Below, piece after piece: positions 56,323 through 64,000 of a stretch of DNA of 64,000 bases (positions within the stretch are counted from its first letter, which is position 1; each line of letters begins with the position of its first letter). The position numbers were made by a program, and so were the translations under genes. This DNA is from Adiantum capillus-veneris (taxonomy: Eukaryota; Streptophyta; Polypodiopsida; Polypodiales; Pteridaceae), in contig CM043942.1 in the NCBI GenBank assembly GCA_014529385.2, positions 62,951,184 to 63,015,183 on the forward strand. Direction: 5' to 3'. The notes beneath the pieces were generated by a model, which ran no database searches, was not told where the DNA came from, and saw only the letters and a program-made list of their open reading frames with translations.

Positions 56323-57909
56323 AGAGAGAGAGAAATGAAATGAAATGAAATGTTATATTAACGTCTTCAAAAGGCCAGAGTGACCTATGAGATCAGAAAG
56401 CTACAATGTGGTGGATCTGATACAAAGTCAGAGTAACAAGATGACAAAATGACAAAATAAAATACTATGGAGTCCTGAACTGCTAGGTGTAAACTAAGCA
56501 GCTAAACAACTAGCTGGGATAGCTAGATCGCAGGAGATCGAGCATCGGTCGCTGGTGGATCTCATCAATCTCCTCCATGGTCAGTAGTCTGACCAGGCGT
56601 TGTGCATGTCGAGCCAAAGTGATTCGAATCCTCGGATGCAGCCTCCGTCGATGCTGTGTAGTCCTCCACAATCGTGGGCATCTGGATCTCCCCAGCTCAG
56701 TCGCTCGGTCGATTAGTCTGCCTCTGGTGTGAGGCGACGAGCTCTGCTGTGGTAGTAACTCCTCCGGGTGTCCAGTGGCAGCTCTACAGAAGTTTGTGAT
56801 GTGTCTCTGAGATTGGCTAGCCTCTTCTCTCATCAGGCTCTCTCTGTGTCTGCGCAACTCGAGCAAAAACAAACCCAGGCATCTCTGATCCTCGTACCGC
56901 ATGACTCTAGAGAATGGTCCAAAGCCCTCTCAGGACAAGCAATGGAAGCGGCCTCGTATCTCGCAGTAGACGGGGCAGTGGCATGTGTAGTGCAACTCTG
57001 TCTCAGACTTGATGTCACACAGGGGGCATGTCCTGGCCTTTGCTGGTACTCCGTTGTATCTCCCAGTCTCGATCCGTAGCTAGTGTGAGGATGTGCGTAT
57101 CTGGACAATAGCACATCGTATCCCATGAGACAAGTGGGTGTCCATGTATCTGGGCCTCGTCACAAAACCATCCTCCGTAAGCTGGAGGAGATGCTCTCTG
57201 TAGAAAGCCATCTTCGTGCCCAGCTACTGCGCTAGCTGTATCCATGTCCTCTTGGTGTCTAGCTCATTTGGGGGGTCATGGCATTATACAGGTCAGTAGT
57301 AGGGCATGTACGCGCCCCAGAGGGTCTATCCACACCGGTTTACTCCACTATTGGGGTGAAGCAGGCTGCCCGCTCTCTCCTACTCTATTTGGTATGTATG
57401 TGGATGAGGTTTCTGACTACATTGAGAGAGATGGTGATAGAGGTGCACAGCTGGCAGGGACATGGATTCCACTATTGTTATATGCTGATGATATTGTGTT
57501 GATCTCTGACTCTCCGGAGGGGATGCAACGTCACTTGGATGCTTTGCATAGGTTTGCCCAGGAAAGTGGTTTGTCCGTCAACCTTGGTAAAACCAAGGTC
57601 ATGGTATTTAATACCACCCCATAGTGGATCAGGAGGTCAGCGCCAGCATTCACATACGGCCAACATAAGGTGGAGTATACTGATGCTTACACTTACCTTG
57701 GAGTGGTATTTAGTGGGCCAGCATTTTCATTGAGGAGGGCAGCAGAGACTAGATTGACCAGAGCCCATGCAGCATTGGGTAGATTGGAAAGGATGTGTTC
57801 ACAGGTTCAGTTTAGGAGCCTCGGACGAAGCTCTGGCTCTTTGACACTTTGGTGGCTTCTGCATTGCTTTATGGAGCTGAGATTTGGGGACCTTCACTGG
57901 ATCCTCACG

Positions 57910-57910
<1 letters not shown>
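56323..57910 (-). mobile_element. LINE copy J with inverted 5' part (twin-priming structure)
   Basis: The 3' segment, minus strand, runs from the tail (56323-56345) to 57262 and carries QRCLGLFLLELRRHRESLM and the zinc-cluster region. At 57263 the strand changes. The plus strand to 57910 then reads LFGMYVDEVSDYIERDGDRG, LLYADDIVLISDSPEGMQRH, LSVNLGKTKVMVFNTT and DAYTYLGVVFSGP. This is the RT region that normally lies upstream of the 3' segment, with about 400 bases missing at the joint. The outer end abuts (GA)n at 57911-57941. Confidence 0.8.

Positions 57911-57941
<31 letters not shown>
57911..57941. repeat. (GA)n tract at the right edge of the LINE stack
   Basis: About 31 bp of GA. To its right the sequence is no longer LINE. 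Confidence 0.95.
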
Positions 57942-57944
<3 letters not shown>

Positions 57945-58030
57945 GGCGGAGTTTCGTGTCCAGATGCAAAGGCCCCAAAGACTCACGCCCCTTCTCAATA
58001 TTTCTTTATTATTATGCTTCCAAGGTACAA

Positions 58031-58167
58031 TGTGTTAGGAAATGATGTTTATAAAGGCATTTTAAGCCTTGAGTCCAAGGGCCCAAACGTGAAGGGCCCC
58101 TGGACCTTTAGGTCACTTACTCATATAATAAAGAGATAGCCCCAAACTCGCTACAAGGGGGCTTTTC

Positions 58168-58226
<59 letters not shown>

Positions 58227-58336
58227 CCATCTCCTTCTGAACCAGTTTCGTGGTCTGCTCCTGCTTCACTCTACCCTTCTTCTCCATCGCCATCACAAGA
58301 GGTACCAAGTAGTCTTCTTCTTCACCTTCCCCACAC
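58031..58336 (+). repeat. Copia-type LTR and primer site
   Basis: TGTTAGGAAATGATG opens a probable LTR. It contains a 52-bp CT run (58173-58224). GTGGTATCAGAGCCTAGG at 58333-58350 includes the initiator-Met primer site TGGTATCAGAGC, so the LTR ends a few bases before it. Confidence 0.7.
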
Positions 58337-58888
58337 GTGGTATCAGAGCCTAGGGTTTCCCAGAAGAGCCATCTCGCGAGCCAGATGAGAATTTTGATTT
58401 TGTGTGCCGCGCACAAGGATTTCTGCCAATTTGCCTCAAACTTGTTGCGAAGGAGTCTCCCCATCATGTAGAGTAGACCCACGGTGACCATTTCCACGAA
58501 ATTAGGGTTTCGAAAACTGGCAAACAGCAGTCAATTTTCGCTGAAATTGACCAATTTCAATGTCAATTCGACACAATTTCAGCAGGGCGAGTCTCACAGG
58601 TCATTCTCACAGGTATTTCCACTAGTACGGTCTGAAAATTCAGCAAAACAGGTGTTTACAGGTTTGAATTTTTCCCTAAAACAGTGAATTTCAGCAAGCA
58701 ATAGATGGATTACACCTTGTGGAAACCTTTGGTAAGGGTTTGGCAGTAAATGTAAGCCGTTTTGGATTGCTTTTGAGTGAACATCGGTTGCTGTTTTTCT
58801 GGTACAGCAGGCTGTTTTTGTCCTATTTGTGAACATTTGGGCATGTTTAAGTGGCCAAATCAGGGTTTTAGCATTTGCACTCGCTTGG

Positions 58889-59693
58889 GATGGCTTCAAG
58901 CAGTGAAAGTGGAAATCTTTTGCACATTCGGAAGCTTGAAGGGGCCCATAACTTTGCGATATGGAAGAAGCAATGTTTATAATGTGATGCTGCAAAAGAA
59001 ATAAGCAAAACCGATTAAAGTGCAGGGATAGAAACCTATTGACATGTCGGATAAGGAATGCTAGGAAGTGGACGAGTTAGCTCGTTCCATGATTATGCTT
59101 TCAGTGTCTGACAGCTTATTGTTCAATGTTGAGAACGAAAAGTCAGCTGGGGCATGTGGAAGAGATTGGACGATTTGTATGCACAGCAGACTGTTGCTAG
59201 TAAGGTTTACTGGCTTAAGAAGCTTATGGATCTCCGTATGAAGGAGGACATGCAAATGTTGGTGCTCCTCAATGAGTTCAACTCAATTTTCAGCCAATTG
59301 TCAGGTCTGAAATTTGAGATTGACGAGGAGTTCAAAGCCACTTTTCTGCTATGCACATTGCCTGAGAGTTGGGATATTTTCCGGACAGCTCTTAGTAGCT
59401 CGAGTGCAACACTTACATATGCGGATGTAGAGAGTTATCTCCTGATGGAAGAGATGAACATGAAAAACACCACTAGGGGTTCTTCTAATGCATTGCACTT
59501 GAGGGGCAGGTCCCAACAGAGGGAGAAGTTTGACCATAAGGGCAAGGCACGCAACAAATCTCGCAGGAAAGATGTTGAGTGCCACCATTGCGGTAAGAAA
59601 GGGCATTATAAACGCGAATGTTTCGAGTGGAAGAAAGAGCAAAACAAGGGTGCTGAAACAGATGCAAAGGACAAGGGAAATGCAAAGATGTAA
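58889..59693 (+). pseudogene. Copia gag relic with zinc knuckle
   Basis: From MASSSESGNLLHIRKLEGAHNF the frame is soon broken by stops, then reopens at 59154-59693: RLDDLYAQQTVASKVYWLKK, MLVLLNEFNSIFSQLSGLKF, ATFLLCTLPESWDIFRTAL, then a basic linker and the knuckle CHHCGKKGHYKREC. This is a copia Gag (UBN2 type). It ends after the knuckle and no protease or pol follows, so the element is truncated after gag. It belongs with the LTR and primer site just upstream. Confidence 0.85.
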
Positions 59694-60214
59694 GGTGCAG
59701 CGGAATGAATGTTGTATTTTCTCAAGATTAGTGATGTTTATGGCTCAAGGTTCCTTTTTAGTTCTTAGGGAAAGAGAGAGCTATCCGTCTTATGGAGAGT
59801 GCTATGATCACGAACAAAGTGAGTGGATTGTGTGTGCAAGTGAATGAGACTGAGAGAAGGAGAGAGAAGAGATACGACACTGAGAGGTTGTAAAACCCTC
59901 CTCCGAAGGCCCCACTCTCGTCGGCGAGAGTGGTCTACTTTGATTGCACAAAGGTGTACAATGCGTATGCAAAGGACTGATGCAATGGGACTATGCCGAT
60001 GACGACGACGGGATGACGACGACGACTCGATGGCTGAAATCTGTAGTCTTCTATCTGCTGTTTTTTGGGACTGTTTTGGTGGCTGAAAATGACTGTTTTG
60101 GCTGTGTTTTTATGGCTGAAAATGGGTGATCATCTGCAACCAACTTGGGGGGAATCTGCTACGGTGCATAAGGCTGAAAATCTGTGTGTCTCTGTGGCGG
60201 TTAGGTGCTGAAAC
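59694..60214. other. No gene recognised
   Basis: GACGACGAC repeats near 60000-60030 and several GGCTGAAAA(T) blocks at 60033-60180. No coding motif or element end was identified. Confidence 0.5.
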
Positions 60215-60682
60215 CATAGTAACAGGGAACGGGCGGAACGGGGCCCTCCCGTTCCCGGAACGCGTTCCCAAGCCTGGCGCCTCCTCGAAACGGGAACGGG
60301 AACGGGACCGGAACGCCGTTCCCTTCCCAGGCATAACCGGAACGGCAGGCGGAACGGGGCCCGGAACGGCCGGAACGGCATCCAGAACGCGGAACGGCAA
60401 ATCCGGAACACCAAAGTTTAAAAAAATGGCAGTTTGGGGCAGATTTTTTGAACTTTTGGGGGGGTGTTATTTCCATCCTCTCCTATATAAAGAAGGGCTT
60501 TAAACCCTCTCTCTCTCTCTCAAGCTCTCTACCTCACCCTCTCCCTCAAGGCTCCCTCTCCTTTTCCCTCAAGGCTACCGTTCCGGCCTCCGTTCCCGTT
60601 CCGCCACCCAGAGGGCCCCCCGTTCCGGAAACGTCCCGGAGCCCCCCGTTCCCGTTCCCCGTTCCCGTTCCGTGTAACTATG
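60215..60682 (+). mobile_element. Second hAT-like miniature element built of GGAACG/CGTTCC arrays
   Basis: The left end CATAGTAACAGGGAACGGG and the right end, on the other strand, CATAGTTACACGGAACGGG are near-identical inverted repeats. The left 210 bases hold about 11 GGAACG and 3 CGTTCC; the right 100 bases hold about 8 CGTTCC, so the arms are inverted. The middle has TCCTATATAAAGAAGG (a TATA-like box near 60480) followed by CT-rich sequence. The ends resemble the left end of 54639-55347. No matching 8-bp duplication was found: the left flank is not LINE, the right flank is. Confidence 0.65.
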
Positions 60683-61068
60683 TAGTACTCTCATTGATCG
60701 AGCTATAGAGTTGGGGAGATCGAGACGACCATGAATGAGGAGGGGAGCCATGCAGCACCGAGGGAGATTGCGGCAGAGGATCCACAAGATTCTGGCACGA
60801 TACCGAGAGTGTCAATCAGGATAGGCTTCATGCTACTGCTATATTGTATCATGGTGACACTTATCCCCACTTTGTACCTTTGTGGCAATATACCATTGCT
60901 CATCTTACCAGCCACCCATAGGAGTCGGTAGCACTCCTATCTCAGTTTTTAGTTTGTAGTTTTCTTTGTTTGTACCCGGACTTGGTACTAGACTCACCAT
61001 TGTAATCAGTTTGGTCTCATAGGTCATTTTGGCCTTTTGTAGACGTTAATATATCATTTCATTTCTAA
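60683..61068 (+). mobile_element. LINE copy K, 3' end
   Basis: Starts TAGTACTCTCATTGATCGAG, matching the ORF2 end of copy H, and runs through the 3' UTR to GGTCTCATAGGTCATTTTGG and GACGTTAATATATCATTTC. It is truncated on its left exactly at the hAT-like element. Confidence 0.85.
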
Positions 61069-61294
61069 AGTATGCTGGGATGCACACGAGTGAGTGCCTC
61101 TGTGAGCCCTCACACCATGTGAACCTGTAGTGCCAAGGTCTGTGAACTCTACGCGAACAGAAATCTAGCACGGCAGATGTGAGCTACGTGATAGATCAGG
61201 CAATCAGGGTGTTGTATTGGCTACATGAGCAGTGTTGTATTGGCTACGTGAGCAGGTGTCGCAACACAAGAAGGTAAAACAAAAAGTTTCGATA

Positions 61295-61334
<40 letters not shown>

Positions 61335-61427
61335 CCCCAGCTCTAGGGCCTCCTCGCACACTTAAGACCCCCCTGCCCACCCAACCCCCCTCCCTCCTGC
61401 CCCCCCAGCCCCCCCTCTCATGCTCAG

Positions 61428-61462
<35 letters not shown>

Positions 61463-61639
61463 TTTAAAAAAAAAAAAAAAAAAAAAACACGATCACACAC
61501 ACATGATGGAAGGGTGAGGAGGGTGAGGGCATCCGTATCCAAAATGGCATCCCCTGTTGATAAACCGGATGAGCAAAGCAACTTTCACTACAACCAACAA
61601 GCGAGTCATTGCTTTCGAGGATGAGATGAAGGCTTGGAG
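61069..61639. repeat. Low-complexity stretch: (CT)n, poly-C and poly-A
   Basis: (CT)n at 61299-61331, poly-C at 61428-61459, poly-A at 61466-61487, with C-rich sequence between. No gene recognised. Confidence 0.85.
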
Positions 61640-62268
61640 GAAGGAGATGGACAAGTGGCTGGCTGTGTCTTCTCACAAAAACGCTAGGCTGATTTATGTC
61701 TGCAAACCAAAACGCTGATCTGGGTTGCTGGCGTTTTGCTGATGGGCTGCTATCCAAAAACGCTAAGTCTTTGGGCTGATTTGCAAAGACTGTCGCCAAA
61801 AAGGGGGGGGGGACTTCAAGACGAGGATGCTCTATGAAAAACGCCAAGGGAGGGATGGGGATGACGAGGGTCTACTGCTGGGGGGGAGGGGTTTCTGCTG
61901 AGAAGTTGCCTGTTGAGCGGGAAGCTCCTGCTGCCTCTTCTACCAGAAAGTGCTAACTTGGGTTTGCTTATATATTAACTTAGCAAAATTGCCCAACCTA
62001 CTTTTGTTGGAAAGTCACTTAAAAATAATAAGTGAAAATCCCAATAAATAGGAAAATAGGCTAAATGCATTGGAAAATTCCCCTAACTGATGCTAATGGA
62101 TTCTGATGGGAATTCCGATGATCATGCTGTGTGTAACCGGAGGATATGCATCTATGCTAAGTGATTGGGCATGCACGGTCTACGAATAGACTCACAAAAG
62201 TGCCAGATCACTGCTATTCTAGACTTGACTGAACCCTGCTGTGGTGTAGCTTGTCCACGGACACATAG
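61640..62268 (-). repeat. Partial LTR of the minus-strand pol-less element
   Basis: On the minus strand this follows the LTR of the element at 47170: CTATGTGTCCGTGGACAAG, AAGTTAATATATAAGC and then blocks of AGCGTTTTT type. Its first about 20 bases are missing (see 62214-62846) and its end was not found. Confidence 0.75.
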
Positions 62269-62846
62269 AGCATACATTCGTGCTCATCCATGAGAGAAAC
62301 GTGCTCAACATACAGTATGTCATGCCTAGGAAAAGGGATCACATAACGATGCTGACTAAAATACAGGAAACCTTCACGAATGAAACACTCGAACAATGCA
62401 TGCGTATCAATCATGTGAACACACAATACTTCCTGTGATGGTTCGTTGGACCAAGGTTTAAGAGCCAAGATCGGTTCGTCCTGAATGATCGAATCGTCCT
62501 GTGGGGGTTCTTTGGACCTCGACTCGAAAGCCAAGATCAGATCTTCGTGACTGCTCGAATCTACAACGAGGTTAGCTTCGCTAGTAAAAACATCCACTAA
62601 CACATCATCCTTGTGAACAATCACATCATCAACATGAAAATCATCATGCTTGTCATTGTCATCCAAATCATCATGCAAATCATTATCCTTCAAATCATCA
62701 TGCTTCTCACAATCCTGCAAATCCTGTGTCATGCTGTGGAGAAAAAGAGACTGAGAGAATCTCCTTATCCCGAATCGTTTCAACCTTGTCCTGCATAGTA
62801 GCAATGAGAGATGGAGAAGGAGCAATGTCCTCTCCATGAAAGACAA
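62214..62846 (-). CDS. Asp/His-rich ORF of the minus-strand pol-less element, fused into the LTR
   Basis: The frame reads LQDCEKHDDLKDNDLHDDL and DDNDKHDDFHVDDVIVHKDD, then VLCVHMIDTHALFECFIREG and FSQHRYVIPFPRHDI, closely matching 48830-49393 on the plus strand. After MDEHECM it runs directly into LTR sequence (LYVSVDKLHHSRVQSSLE). The roughly 600 bases that separate these points in the other copy are deleted. A one-base-type shift near 62735 separates it from the gag-protease frame. Function unknown; conserved length and Asp/His run are the only clues. Confidence 0.65.
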   Translation of the reverse strand: MSFMERTLLLLHLSLLLCRTRLKRFGIRRFSQSLFLHSMTQDLQDCEKHDDLKDNDLHDDLDDNDKHDDFHVDDVIVHKDDVLVDVFTSEANLVVDSSSHEDLILAFESRSKEPPQDDSIIQDEPILALKPWSNEPSQEVLCVHMIDTHALFECFIREGFLYFSQHRYVIPFPRHDILYVEHVSLMDEHECMLYVSVDKLHHSRVQSSLE

Positions 62847-64000
62847 TAGGAGAATGACTGTCGATATTGATAGTTATAGTGTTAGCCTTAAATTTCATGA
62901 GAGCGTCATTATCATGAAACCATCGAATGCCTAAAATCATATCACATCCTGATAGAGGAGAAACAACAAATCTTCTAGTGAAGGCAGTCTGTTGAATTGC
63001 AAACAACACATCAAGGCATTCCTCGGTGATGAGAGCGTCCATACCAGGACGAAAGCCAGAGACCTCGATAGGAGATTTCGGACTAACTTCGAGGCGGACT
63101 CTCTCAACAAGAGAGGAACTGATCACATCATGCATACTACTTGGGCCAAACAATATGACAAAATGGTGCCCCGACGTACGACCATAACATTTAATGAGAG
63201 AATCATCAATGGGAGGGTCCTGAAAAACTGTGGGCACAATCGTGTTATCATTCATTGCATTGACAGATGTAGTGGGTGCTATGGGTTCTTTAGATTCATT
63301 CGATTCAAGCTTAGGACATGTTCTTATTATGTGACCCTTAATGTGACAATGAAAACAATGACCTTCCTTAGAATAAGTGCTTTGTTCTTCCGAAGTGATG
63401 TATCCTTCTACAATTCCTTGTGCTACCTTTTCATCTGGAGTAAGCTTAGGTTTAGCAATTGTGCTAGCCTTACCCTTAGATTCATTGGAAGAATTCTTTG
63501 ATGAGATACTATTGGTAGATTGGTTAGAAGAGTTATCATTCTTACCATTCTTACCGTTCTTACCGTTCCGAGGAGTCTGCGAGGTACTTGTGGAAGTCTT
63601 GTTCTCCTTAGGCTTTCCCTTGTTGTGCTTCATCTCTTGCGCGAGAGCAATCGCTACCGCTTTGTTGAGATCGATTGGATCGAATACCTCGACATCGTAT
63701 TTGATATACTCGTCCAATCCAAAGAGAAAAGCCTCTTTGCGTTCATCATCCGACATGCGTAGTTGGGTACCTAGCTGCAAAACACGATTAGAAAAAGACA
63801 TAACCGGCATATCATTTTGCTTGAGAGCGCGCTAATCGTCTTTCAACCGTGCGAGGTACTGAGGTGGCATAAACCGCGCCTTGAGCTTGTCTTGGAAATC
63901 AGCCCAACTAAAAGAGAGGGGCGTGAAATCGTCGGCTGTCTCTAGGTGCGCGGCTAGATGTGCCTCTTGCCATGCGTGGTACCAATTAATGGCATCACCG
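62707..64000 (-). pseudogene. Gag and protease-like frame of the minus-strand pol-less element, runs off the window
   Basis: From the right edge the minus strand reads WYHAWQEAHLAAHLETADDF and FQDKLKARFMPPQYLARL, a Ty3/gypsy Gag core, then a TAG near 63832. It continues in the frame 62707-63810: FSNRVLQLGTQLRMSDDERK, a Lys/Asn/Ser-rich linker, the knuckle CFHCHIKGHIIRTC and a protease fold with FVILFGPSSMHDVISSSLVE. The catalytic Asp position holds Gly, so the protease is inactive here. CDMILGIRWFHDND is the later ILG block of retropepsins. No reverse transcriptase follows; the Asp/His-rich frame does. Confidence 0.8.

Noticed and set aside
36914-57941. Regularly spaced repeats as a CRISPR-like array
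   Set aside because: The repeats are microsatellites and LINE tails of variable length in a eukaryotic genome; spacing is irregular.

Overview
This window is a piece of a repeat-rich nuclear genome of a land plant. Two spliced host genes have plant-type relatives: a CDCA7-like zf-4CXXC_R1 protein, and the 5' part of a plant-type endo-beta-mannosidase (GH2). Everything else recognisable is transposable elements, their decay products and simple repeats. A fern or another lineage with long TE-filled introns would fit, but the species cannot be fixed from the sequence.

Layout. 1-7254: a minus-strand Ty3/gypsy element with an intact 1649-codon gag-pol and one LTR. 7255-11447: a decayed PIF/Harbinger transposon (trihelix-type ORF1 plus DDE transposase) between long CT tracts. 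11576-12016: a 411-bp insertion with 15-bp target duplications and inverted ends, just upstream of the first host gene. 12170-14869: the CDCA7-like gene, eight exons by my model, 375 residues. 16250-18690: relics of two copia elements and a LINE. 18695-26600: an old A-rich unassigned region split by a young, complete copia element (20670-25859; LTRs differ at one base; TSD GTAAG). 27050-27660: the 3' end of a chromovirus.

28255-36343: exons 1-4 of endo-beta-mannosidase. Intron 3 (6.6 kb) holds a 5'-truncated gag-protease LTR element. Intron 4 begins at 36344 and no further exon is seen, so all later elements either lie in that intron or the gene is truncated. 36914-57941: a dense stack of LINE fragments, plus-strand then minus-strand, with almost every junction made of (CT)n/(GA)n. 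This stack is interrupted by a complete gag-protease-only LTR element (40484-45742, TSD TTTGG), a second pol-less LTR element (47170-50852) and a hAT-like miniature element (54639-55347, TSD TCTGCTAC). 58031-64000: a broken copia LTR and gag, a second hAT-like element built of GGAACG/CGTTCC arrays, a LINE 3' end, and a minus-strand relative of the pol-less element running off the right edge.

Most notable: (1) a LINE family that appears to insert into CT/GA microsatellites and so stacks copies; (2) a gag-protease LTR family with no reverse transcriptase, two copies, both ending in a C-rich minisatellite; (3) a second pol-less LTR family with an Asp/His-rich ORF; (4) two small hAT-like elements with similar termini but different subterminal arrays; (5) two spliced host genes that single-frame ORF reading would miss. 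All exon models and identities come from reading the sequence by eye; no alignment or database search was run.
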